The position numbers and the translations under genes were made by a program. 12,663 nucleotides of DNA from Christensenella sp. UBA4263 (GTDB taxonomy: Bacteria > Bacillota > Clostridia > Christensenellales > Aristaeellaceae), in the NCBI GenBank assembly GCA_002395225.1, contig DGWH01000141.1, forward strand, positions 1-12,663, in the 5' to 3' direction. Positions 6,844-12,663 of this stretch are shown here, piece by piece; positions within the stretch are counted from its first letter, which is position 1; each line of letters opens with the position of its first letter. The notes beneath the pieces are model-generated. The model worked only from the letters and a program-made list of their open reading frames with translations. It was not told the DNA's origin and ran no database searches.

Positions 6844-6872
6844 TTGACACGTGTTTGATGTGCCTGTATGAT
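6844..6872 (+). promoter_or_regulatory. Consensus promoter of the flavoprotein operon
   Basis: Perfect -35 TTGACA (6844-6849), 17-bp spacer and -10 TATGAT (6867-6872), predicting a start near 6880 and an untranslated leader of about 198 nt. Such a strong promoter beside an activator site suggests that the regulator or the leader holds expression down without inducer. Confidence 0.8.
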
Positions 6873-6920
6873 AAAGCAAAGGAAACCAATTTGCAACCTT
6901 TTCATCCGGAAGGAAACGGA

Positions 6921-7002
6921 TTTGCTGCCTTGTGACGGAGCGTGCGGTTTAGGGGGCCTGAAAATCGGCAAGGCGGCAAACCGGCCTGCTGCCTGCAAAG
7001 GC
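6921..7002 (+). other. Structured leader with competing stems upstream of the flavoprotein operon
   Basis: In the predicted leader, 6921-6932 (TTTGCTGCCTTG) pairs with 6969-6980 (CAAGGCGGCAAA) as a 12-bp stem with one G-U pair. The segment AGGCGGC (6971-6977) can instead pair with GCTGCCT (6988-6994). That second strand overlaps a small hairpin GCCT-GCAA-AGGC (6991-7002) with a GNRA-type loop. These pairings exclude each other. No known riboswitch signature or T run is visible. Confidence 0.45.
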
Positions 7003-7077
7003 TCTGGAGGTGACAGGATGGTTTGCTCCGGGTCACTCTGAGCGGCGGCAAAGGACAAAAACAGGGGAGGTAAAATC

Positions 7078-8544
7078 ATGCAAAGTTATGACATTATTGT
7101 CATTGGCGGCGGCGTGGTAGGCAGTGCCATAGCACGCGAACTGACACGCTATCAGCTCAAAGTCGGGGTGCTGGAAAAGGAAAGTGATGTGTGCACCCAG
7201 ACCAGCGGACGGAATACGGGCATGCTGCATGCCGGATTTCTGTATAAGACCGGAAGCCTCAAGGCACAGTGCTGTGTGGAGGGAAACCGGGAATTTGATC
7301 AGGTGGCCAGAGAACTGGATGTGCCGTTCAAGCGGACTGGAAAGCTCATTGTCGGGTTTACGGAGGAACACCGTCAGCGTCTCCTTGCCATGATTGAGCG
7401 CGGCAAGGCCAATGGCGTGCCGGGCATGGAGCTGATTGACCGTGCCCGCATGGATGAGATTGACCCCTCGGCAGGAGGAAACTTTGCCATTCACTGCCCC
7501 AGCAGCGGAATCCTGGATCCCTTCATTTATACGATTGCACTGGCAGAGAATGCCGTGAAGAACGGAGCCGAGTATCATCTGTATACTGAGGTGACGGGCA
7601 GCGAAATGCTGCCGGACGGACGACATGTGCTGCATACCACCAAAGGCGATTTTGCCTGCCGCTGGGTGATCAACAGTGCCGGACTGCACAGCGCGGAAAT
7701 CAGTGAAATGCTGGGAATTCCCGGATATGTCATCCAGCCGGTTAAAGGGGAATACTTTGTGCTGGATAAAAAAGCCGGCGCGTTTGCCCGGATTCCCGTC
7801 TACCCGGCGCCGACCGAGCGCAATACCTTTGATACCCATGCCACGCCGACCGTGGATGGCAACGTACTGGTGGGCCCCAACAGCTTCAATGTGGAAGACG
7901 GGGAGGATTACAGTGTCCGCCAGGTGGGCATGGATGGCCTGCAGGAAAGCGGTGCCCGCATGTTTAAACACATGAAGCGCGAGTACTATATCCGCACATT
8001 TGCAGGTGCCAGACCCAAGCGCATTGACCCGGCGACCGGGGAGATTCAGGATTTCCTGATTGAGCGGCGGGAAAATGTGCCGGGGGTCATCAACCTGGTG
8101 GGCATTGAAAGTCCGGGACTTACCAGTGCCCTGCCCATTGCAAGGCGTGTGGTCCGTCTGCTTTCTGAAAAGGAGACGCTTGTTCCCAATCCTGCCTTTG
8201 ACCCCTGCCGGAAGGGAATTACCCGTTTCCATGAGGCGAGCCGTGAGGAGCAGGCCCGGCTGATTGCGGCGGACCCGGATTACGGCGAAATTGTGTGCCG
8301 GTGCGAAACGATTACCCGGGCGGAGATCCGGGAGGCGATCCATAATCCCCTTGGTGTCTGCACGGTGAACGGGATCAAGGTCCGCACGCGTGCCAGCATG
8401 GGACGCTGCCAGGGCGGTTACTGTGAGACGAGGATTACGGCCATGATCCGGGAGGAACTGGGAAAAGCCGTAACGGATGTGCGTCTGACCAACGGCAATT
8501 CGGCCATGTTTACGGGCTATGTTAAGGGAGGCGAACGGGCATGA
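7078..8544 (+). CDS. GlpA/LhgO-like FAD-dependent dehydrogenase with C-terminal BFD-type [2Fe-2S] domain
   Basis: Flavoprotein of 488 residues of the DAO superfamily. It binds FAD through the N-terminal motif VIGGGVVG (G10, G12, G15) with ribose-binding E33. The next conserved block, SGRNTGMLHAGFLYKTGSLK, resembles the L-2-hydroxyglutarate dehydrogenase (LhgO) and GlpO/GlpA group. A BFD-type iron-sulfur domain follows from about 400, with Cys407 and Cys409 (CRC) and Cys444 and Cys449 (GRCQGGYC), as in anaerobic glycerol-3-phosphate dehydrogenase subunit A. It probably oxidises a hydroxy compound (glycerol-3-phosphate or a 2-hydroxyacid) and passes electrons to its partners. The ATG has GGGGAGG 7 bases upstream. 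It overlaps the next gene by 4 bp and is first in an operon under a divergent LysR. The substrate is not settled: no glpK, glpF or glpC is nearby. Confidence 0.85.
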   Translation: MQSYDIIVIGGGVVGSAIARELTRYQLKVGVLEKESDVCTQTSGRNTGMLHAGFLYKTGSLKAQCCVEGNREFDQVARELDVPFKRTGKLIVGFTEEHRQRLLAMIERGKANGVPGMELIDRARMDEIDPSAGGNFAIHCPSSGILDPFIYTIALAENAVKNGAEYHLYTEVTGSEMLPDGRHVLHTTKGDFACRWVINSAGLHSAEISEMLGIPGYVIQPVKGEYFVLDKKAGAFARIPVYPAPTERNTFDTHATPTVDGNVLVGPNSFNVEDGEDYSVRQVGMDGLQESGARMFKHMKREYYIRTFAGARPKRIDPATGEIQDFLIERRENVPGVINLVGIESPGLTSALPIARRVVRLLSEKETLVPNPAFDPCRKGITRFHEASREEQARLIAADPDYGEIVCRCETITRAEIREAIHNPLGVCTVNGIKVRTRASMGRCQGGYCETRITAMIREELGKAVTDVRLTNGNSAMFTGYVKGGERA

Positions 8545-9776
8545 TGAAGAGACAGGCGGTCATTGTGGGCGGAGGCCCTGCCGGTCTGGCGGCGGCACTG
8601 CGTCTCAGGGAAAAAGGAATAAAGGATATTCTGATTCTGGAACGCGAACATCTGCTTGGGGGAATCCTGCGTCAGTGCATCCATGACGGATTCGGACTGA
8701 CGCGCTTTGGCGAGAGCCTTTCCGGACCGGAATATGCACAGCGGTTTATTGACCGGGTGCAGGAGGCCGGGATTGAATGTATTACCGACTGTACCGTGCT
8801 GGATATCTCAAAGGAAAAGGTGGTTACGGCAGCCAGCCGCGTGCATGGCCTGCTGGAAATTCAGGCAGATGCTGTGCTGCTGACCATGGGATGCCGTGAA
8901 CGCACCCGGGGTGCGCTGGCAACGCCGGGCACCAGGCCGGCAGGGATTTATACGGCCGGAGTTGCGCAGAATTACATTAATCTGCAGAACATCATGGTCG
9001 GTCATGAGGTGGTCATCCTCGGCAGCGGGGATATCGGTCTGATTATGGCCCGACGCATGACGCTGGAAGGGGCGCATGTCAAAGGGGTATACGAAGTGCA
9101 GTCGTATCCCAGCGGACTGCCGCGCAATATTGAACAGTGCCTGAACGATTATGGCATTCCCCTGCATCTGAGCCATACGGTGGTGGATATTCGCGGCCGT
9201 GAGCGCCTGACCAGCGTTGTGGTTGCGCAGTGTGATGAGCATTTCAGGCCCATTCCGGGAACGGAGGAGGAAATCCCCTGCGATACCCTGATTCTCTCCG
9301 TGGGACTGATTCCCGAAAATGAACTGAGCCTGGCAGCAGGGGTTGAACTGGATGCCCGTACCCGCGGCGCATTCGTGGATGAGCACTGCCAGACCGGAAT
9401 CCCGGGAATTTTTGCCGCCGGCAATGTGCTGCATGTGCATGATCTGGTGGACTTTGTGTCCCTTGAGGCGGAGGCACTGGCAGACAGTGCGGCGGAATAT
9501 CTGCTTGAGGGCACGCTGCCCGAGTGCCGGCTGACGGTGAATGCCGGAAACAATGTGGGACATGTGATTCCCCAGCGGATCAGCGGAACACGTTCCTTTA
9601 CCTTGTCCCTTCGTGTGCGGCAGCCGCTTTCCAATGTAAGCATTGTTGTGCGCCAGGGTGAAAAGGAAATACTGCGCAAAAAGATGCGCAAGGCGCTGCC
9701 GGCTGAAATGATTCAGCTGCCCATCCGGGCGGAAAAACTGGTTGACAGCGCGGATATGGAGGTGTATGTGGAATGA
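8541..9776 (+). CDS. FAD/NAD(P)-dependent oxidoreductase, partner of the upstream dehydrogenase
   Basis: Flavoprotein of 411 residues with the pyridine nucleotide-disulfide oxidoreductase fold. The FAD motif is VGGGPAGL (G10, G12, G15) with E34. The block GGILRQCIHDGFGLTRF at about 40-56 is typical of the subgroup encoded next to GlpA-like proteins and DUF1667 proteins. The second dinucleotide motif is ILGSGDIG (G161, G163, G166), and the FAD-closing motif is IPGIFAAGN. No thioredoxin-reductase CxxC pair is seen, so it is more likely an electron carrier between the dehydrogenase and NAD(P) or another acceptor. The ATG overlaps the previous stop as ATGA, with AAGGGAGG 9 bases upstream, and the gene overlaps the next one by 4 bp. 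The fold is sure, the reaction is inference. Confidence 0.85.
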   Translation: MMKRQAVIVGGGPAGLAAALRLREKGIKDILILEREHLLGGILRQCIHDGFGLTRFGESLSGPEYAQRFIDRVQEAGIECITDCTVLDISKEKVVTAASRVHGLLEIQADAVLLTMGCRERTRGALATPGTRPAGIYTAGVAQNYINLQNIMVGHEVVILGSGDIGLIMARRMTLEGAHVKGVYEVQSYPSGLPRNIEQCLNDYGIPLHLSHTVVDIRGRERLTSVVVAQCDEHFRPIPGTEEEIPCDTLILSVGLIPENELSLAAGVELDARTRGAFVDEHCQTGIPGIFAAGNVLHVHDLVDFVSLEAEALADSAAEYLLEGTLPECRLTVNAGNNVGHVIPQRISGTRSFTLSLRVRQPLSNVSIVVRQGEKEILRKKMRKALPAEMIQLPIRAEKLVDSADMEVYVE

Positions 9777-10135
9777 AGCGGACGTTTACCTGCATCGTCT
9801 GTCCCAATGGCTGTGAAATCGAAACGGAATATGAGGGAACACAGGTTCTTTCCGTGACTGGCAATCTCTGCCCGAAAGGCAAAACGTATGTGACGCAGGA
9901 ACTGGTGGATCCGCGCCGGACCATTGCGACCAGTGTCCGCGTGCTGAACGGCACAATGCCGCTGACCAGTGTGCGGCTGACCAATGCCGTCCCGAAGGGC
10001 CGCATTTTTGATGTGATGGATGAGATTAACCGCCAGACCCTTACGGCACCGGTCCGAATCGGCGATGTGGTCATTGCGAATGTTCTTGGACTGGGCAGTG
10101 ATGTCATTGTGACAAAGAACATCGACAAAGCGTAA
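9773..10135 (+). CDS. DUF1667 protein, probable iron-sulfur electron-transfer subunit
   Basis: Small protein of 120 residues. The N-terminus has CIVCPNGC and then GNLCPKG, giving Cys7, Cys10, Cys14 and Cys33, a spacing like the [4Fe-4S] site of molybdopterin oxidoreductases, so cluster binding is likely. The C-terminal half, with APVRIGDVVIANVLGLGSDVI, is characteristic of DUF1667. Proteins of this family are usually the third gene after a GlpA-like dehydrogenase and an FAD oxidoreductase, exactly as here. The start overlaps the previous stop as ATGA, with GGAGG 10 bases upstream. It probably completes a three-subunit dehydrogenase in place of GlpC. Function is inferred from context and cysteines; no activity can be read from the sequence. 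Confidence 0.85.
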   Translation: MKRTFTCIVCPNGCEIETEYEGTQVLSVTGNLCPKGKTYVTQELVDPRRTIATSVRVLNGTMPLTSVRLTNAVPKGRIFDVMDEINRQTLTAPVRIGDVVIANVLGLGSDVIVTKNIDKA

Positions 10136-10224
10136 ATGACGGGGATTTTCGGATTTCTTCTTTTTCATACCTCGTTGTTGGTTTATTTTGCCTGAGACCC
10201 GGATTTGGCTGAGAGTCACTGTGC

Positions 10225-10247
10225 GGCAGGGCCAATTCCTGCCCTGC
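10225..10247 (+). other. Hairpin in the 3' tail of the flavoprotein operon
   Basis: GGCAGGG pairs with CCCTGCC across a 10-nt loop (7 bp), with an alternative GGCAGG/CCTGCC pairing. A second imperfect hairpin (TTCTATTCC with GGAATATAGAA, about 10281-10305) follows. Neither has a T run. They form the region between the DUF1667 stop and the terminator at 10315. Confidence 0.4.
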
Positions 10248-10314
10248 CCGGGGACAATCTCCCTGCCGGACAGAAACCGGTTCTATTCCCGAACGGAATA
10301 TAGAAAAAACCATG

Positions 10315-10341
10315 AGCCTGCAGGTTTCTGCAGGCTTTTTT
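10315..10341 (+). terminator. Intrinsic terminator of the flavoprotein operon
   Basis: AGCCTGCAG (10315-10323), loop GTTT, CTGCAGGCT (10328-10336), then five T residues. The 9-bp stem is perfect, and an A run (10304-10309) precedes it, so it could also act on the other strand. It lies about 180 bp past the DUF1667 stop, so the operon has a long 3' untranslated tail. Confidence 0.88.
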
Positions 10342-10383
10342 GGTGTATGGAGAACAATAAAAGATCTGACAGGGGAAAATCGG

Positions 10384-10412
10384 GTGACAAAAAATGAGAA
10401 AGACATTATAAT
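10384..10412 (+). promoter_or_regulatory. Promoter of the DUF7309/DUF6930-like gene
   Basis: -35 GTGACA (10384-10389), 17-bp spacer and perfect -10 TATAAT (10407-10412), starting near 10419. This leaves a leader of about 150 nt before the gene, in which I see no clear structure. Confidence 0.7.
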
Positions 10413-10568
10413 CTGCTTGTGTCATTGCCTGAAAAAGAAACTTGCAGAATAAAGATGAACCGGATGCCGGGAATTGGAATCTGGTTATAAATAGGAAAGA
10501 TTGCCTCTGGCGTTTGCTTTTGTAAATCGAAAAACAATAAACCATGATGCTAGAGAGGAGAAATGCGA

Positions 10569-11813
10569 ATGATCAACAAAGAGAAACTGTACCAGACGGC
10601 CTATGCGTTTAAAAATGAAAACCTCTGGCGGCTTCTGACGGATGAACAGATATTTGCGGTGCAGCATGAGGATGGCACCATCAGCTACTGTTCAGTGCTG
10701 GGAAGGCTTGGGCAAAATTATGCCCTGAACGTTTATACTGGTCCGGAGGGCCTGACCACCTATAAACGCCTGATTGAATTTGCTTCAAAAAACATGGGGC
10801 ATGCCGACGAGGATCCGTTTGTTTCGGGTGAATTAACCTGTATGCAGGAGTGCCTGAGCTGTTCCTTTGAAAACCTGGAGCTGGTGGAGGATGACCAGGA
10901 GAAGGAGATTCGCAAATATGCGAAGAAGCTTGGAATCAATCTTCGTCTCCCCAACATGTATGCATGCATGTACCATATGACACCGGGAGTGTATCCCTAC
11001 CTCATTCAGTCAGAAAAAGACGTAGAGATTATGGGGGATGCACTGGAGGCGGGAATCGTCTTCTCCCGGCAGATCCATGAGGGGAAAATTCGTGCCATAG
11101 AGATTCTCCCTCAATCCATTGCTCCGTCTATTTTCCTGCTCAGCCGCAGGAACGGGAAATGGGAAATCGGGGAGACGAAGCTTCCGGACGTGAAGTTTTC
11201 CTATCCTGCTCCGCAGTTCAATAATGAACTGATCCAGGTGAAAATCAAAAAACTCAAAAAAACTGAAACGTGGCAAATGGGGATGATTTATGGGTCGTTT
11301 TATGTGGGAAATCCTTCTGATCCCCAAAAACACGCATTCTTCCCGCTGATTCTGATGGCTTTTACAGAGGAAACAAATTACGTGCGGGTGGTTCATATGG
11401 CAGAGGAAAATCAGGAAGATCCGCAGAAATTCCTCGCTGACCTTGCAGATCAGATTGTACAGAGTGGCACCTGCCCGAAAATCATCCGCTGCAGAGATGA
11501 ACGCTGTTATCATTTTCTGGAGGATTTCTGCAGGAAAACCGGAATTGAGATCGACGACAAAGGGAATACCTCGTCCCTTCTTGGTTTCGAAAAGGACTTT
11601 TGCGATCACATGAACAGTCAGGCTGCGGCTGCTGGTGAGGATGAGACACTCCCGGAGGTGATGATGGAGGCCGTGTTTGAGAACATCCGCCAGATGAGTG
11701 ACCGGGAAATGCTCAGTCTTCCCATGGGTGTTAAGCAGGCAATCAAAAACCTCAGCGTTCAGGGCCTTCTCCCGCCTGATCTTAACCGCAGAGTCAAAAA
11801 GCTTCTTAAATGA
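10569..11813 (+). CDS. Uncharacterised protein, DUF7309/DUF6930-like
   Basis: I do not recognise a function. The protein is 414 residues, soluble, without signal peptide or membrane segments. The N-terminal block LWRLLTDEQIFAVQHEDGTI, then SYCSVLGRLGQNYALNVYTG and PEGLTTY, resembles what I remember of DUF7309. The later block CPKIIRCRDERCYHFLEDFC with KTGIEI resembles DUF6930. Those domain names are from memory, not a search. The end is basic (LNRRVKKLLK). I chose the ATG at 10569 because AGGAG lies 8 bases upstream; the ATG at 10563 is only 2 bases from it. It appears to be transcribed alone, from its own promoter after a strong terminator, and its stop is followed within 5 bp by the first of two hairpin repeats. 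Confidence 0.85.
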   Translation: MINKEKLYQTAYAFKNENLWRLLTDEQIFAVQHEDGTISYCSVLGRLGQNYALNVYTGPEGLTTYKRLIEFASKNMGHADEDPFVSGELTCMQECLSCSFENLELVEDDQEKEIRKYAKKLGINLRLPNMYACMYHMTPGVYPYLIQSEKDVEIMGDALEAGIVFSRQIHEGKIRAIEILPQSIAPSIFLLSRRNGKWEIGETKLPDVKFSYPAPQFNNELIQVKIKKLKKTETWQMGMIYGSFYVGNPSDPQKHAFFPLILMAFTEETNYVRVVHMAEENQEDPQKFLADLADQIVQSGTCPKIIRCRDERCYHFLEDFCRKTGIEIDDKGNTSSLLGFEKDFCDHMNSQAAAAGEDETLPEVMMEAVFENIRQMSDREMLSLPMGVKQAIKNLSVQGLLPPDLNRRVKKLLK

Positions 11814-11817
11814 TCCT

Positions 11818-11889
11818 CAGCCTGTTCTTTTGGCGCTGCTGCCTTTTTTGTGCGCATATTTGTCAAACTGCCGCTGCGGCGGCAGGCCC
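11818..11889 (+). repeat. Hairpin repeat, copy 4 (tandem pair between the DUF gene and xfp)
   Basis: About 72 bp starting 5 bp past a stop codon: CAGCCTGTTCTTTTGGCGCT, then CCTTTTTTGTGCGCATATTTG and TCAAA, then hairpin CTGCCGC-TGCG-GCGGCAG (11868-11885) and GCCC. The stem is 7 bp and its sequence differs completely from copies 1 and 2 while staying perfectly paired. Confidence 0.8.
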
Positions 11890-11904
11890 ACTTGTTATGA
11901 GCCG

Positions 11905-11976
11905 CAGCCTGTTCTTTTGGCACCGCTGCTTTTTTTAGTGCTCATACCTGACGAATCGACGCCTCGCGCCGATCCC
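11905..11976 (+). repeat. Hairpin repeat, copy 5 (tandem pair between the DUF gene and xfp)
   Basis: About 72 bp: CAGCCTGTTCTTTTGGCACC, then GCTGCTTTTTTTAGTGCTCAT, ACCTGACGAAT, then stem CGACGC-CTC-GCGCCG (11957-11971) and ATCCC. The stem has one A-C mismatch on this strand, which is a G-U pair in RNA of the other strand. Its left end is 87 bp from that of copy 4, close to the 86-bp period of copies 1 and 2. It ends 10 bp before the xfp -35 box. Confidence 0.8.
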
Positions 11977-11986
11977 ATTTCTGAAA

Positions 11987-12015
11987 TTGCTTTTGCCCGG
12001 CAGTCCTGCTATAAT
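11987..12015 (+). promoter_or_regulatory. Strong promoter of xfp
   Basis: -35 TTGCTT (11987-11992), 17-bp spacer, and extended -10 TGCTATAAT (12007-12015) with a perfect TATAAT. The start would be near 12022 and the leader about 37 nt, with AAAGGAG 7 bases before the ATG. This fits a highly expressed central-metabolism gene. Confidence 0.85.
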
Positions 12016-12058
12016 GCCCTGAGTTAACCGTATTTTCCAAATCGAAAGGAGCATCTCC

Positions 12059-12663
12059 ATGAGTGACAACACTGTCCTTTGCCCGGAAAAAGGCCCTATC
12101 ACGGAGGAATTGCTGGAGCGCATGAACAAATGGTTCCGTGCGGCCAACTATCTCTCCGCCGGCCAGCTGTACCTGCTGGAGAACCCGCTGCTGCGCAAGC
12201 CGCTGACCCTGGACATGATCAAGAAAAAGATCGTGGGCCACTGGGGCACGGTGCCGGGGCAGAATTTCGTATTTGTCCACCTGAACCGTGTCATCAAGCG
12301 GTATGATCTGGACCTGATTCTGCTCTCCGGTCCCGGACACGGCGGCAATTTCTACATTGCCAATGATTACCTGGACGGCACCTATTCCGAGGTGTATCCC
12401 AATATCTCCGAGGACGAGGCCGGCATGGCCAAACTCTTCAAGCAGTTCTCCTTCCCGGGCGGCGTGCCCTCCCACTGTGCACCGGAAACCCCCGGTTCCA
12501 TCAATGAGGGCGGCGAACTGGGCTATGGCATCGCTCATGCCTTTGGCGCGGTATTTGACAATCCCGGCCTGATCGCCGCGGTGACCGTGGGTGACGGCGA
12601 AGCGGAGACCGGCCCGCTGGCCACTTCCTGGCAGTGCAACAAATTCCTCAATCCCATTAACGA
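12059..12663 (+). CDS. xfp: Xylulose-5-phosphate/fructose-6-phosphate phosphoketolase, N-terminal part (3' end off window)
   Basis: Cytoplasmic thiamine-diphosphate enzyme that splits xylulose-5-phosphate (and often fructose-6-phosphate) with phosphate to acetyl phosphate plus glyceraldehyde-3-phosphate (or erythrose-4-phosphate). The window holds the first 201 of about 800 residues. Family landmarks are WFRAANYLSAGQLYL, the GHWGTVPGQNF block with His61, SGPGHGGN (90-97), FSFPGGVPSHCAPETPGSIN, and the cofactor motif GDGEAETGP with Asp179 (178-186). The ATG at 12059-12061 is chosen because AAAGGAG lies 7 bases upstream and the N-terminus matches the family at once. It has its own strong promoter. 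The enzyme points to a phosphoketolase route for pentose or hexose breakdown that yields ATP through acetate kinase. Whether fructose-6-phosphate is also used cannot be told from this part. Confidence 0.96.
   Translation, partial: MSDNTVLCPEKGPITEELLERMNKWFRAANYLSAGQLYLLENPLLRKPLTLDMIKKKIVGHWGTVPGQNFVFVHLNRVIKRYDLDLILLSGPGHGGNFYIANDYLDGTYSEVYPNISEDEAGMAKLFKQFSFPGGVPSHCAPETPGSINEGGELGYGIAHAFGAVFDNPGLIAAVTVGDGEAETGPLATSWQCNKFLNPIN

Noticed and set aside
7033..8343. 436-codon open frame on the minus strand
   Set aside because: It is the shadow of the FAD dehydrogenase gene, which has FAD and iron-sulfur motifs and a strong ribosome site; long antisense frames are common at this G+C.
8808..9563. 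251-codon minus-strand frame
   Set aside because: Antisense of the second FAD oxidoreductase, with no start signal or recognisable domain.
10185..10260. Possible TPP riboswitch suggested by CTGAGA-like strings
   Set aside because: The strings are not in the required order, the conserved core and P1 closing stem are missing, and the site lies downstream of the operon, not upstream of a gene.
11818..11976. Insertion sequence or MITE remnant
   Set aside because: No terminal inverted repeats bounding the unit, no target-site duplication that I can see, and no transposase fragment; a REP-like hairpin repeat describes it better.
11942..12538. 198-codon minus-strand frame over the start of xfp
   Set aside because: Antisense to the phosphoketolase, which has a clear promoter, ribosome site and family motifs.

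Overview
The window (12,663 bp, mid-50s percent G+C by eye) looks like chromosomal DNA of an anaerobic Bacillota bacterium. The evidence is strong AGGAGG-type ribosome binding sites, consensus sigma-A promoters, a short clostridial-type KdpD, a three-gene flavoprotein/DUF1667 operon of the kind found in Firmicutes, and a phosphoketolase. I cannot place it below phylum level. No rRNA, tRNA, CRISPR array, transposase or phage gene was found.

Layout. At the left edge is the 3' part of a TctA-family permease gene (+), separated by a bidirectional terminator from a kdpDE-type two-component pair on the minus strand (about 1.0-2.85 kb). Next, also on the minus strand, are a MATE efflux transporter (3.2-4.6 kb) and its likely TetR regulator (4.7-5.4 kb), with a terminator hairpin between them. 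A LysR regulator (minus, 5.7-6.6 kb) is divergent from a tightly overlapping plus-strand operon (7.1-10.1 kb). That operon encodes a GlpA/LhgO-like FAD dehydrogenase with a BFD-type iron-sulfur domain, a second FAD/NAD(P) oxidoreductase, and a DUF1667 protein with four cysteines. The shared 442-bp region holds a perfect 21-bp operator (T-N11-A) centred near -65 of a consensus promoter, then a roughly 200-nt leader with competing stems. After a terminator comes a singly transcribed gene of unknown function (10.6-11.8 kb, DUF7309/DUF6930-like). The window ends inside a phosphoketolase gene (xfp) driven by a near-perfect extended -10 promoter.

The least explained feature is a family of about 60-72-bp intergenic repeats present five times. 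There is one tandem pair in the kdpD leader, one tandem pair between the DUF gene and xfp, and one copy at the 5' end of tetR. Each has a diverged T-rich body and ends in a short GC-rich hairpin. The stem is kept while its sequence changes, which suggests selection on structure. In all three places the hairpin end faces a promoter. The tetR copy lies where a normal start codon is missing: an ideal Shine-Dalgarno there is followed, at the right spacing, by ATA.
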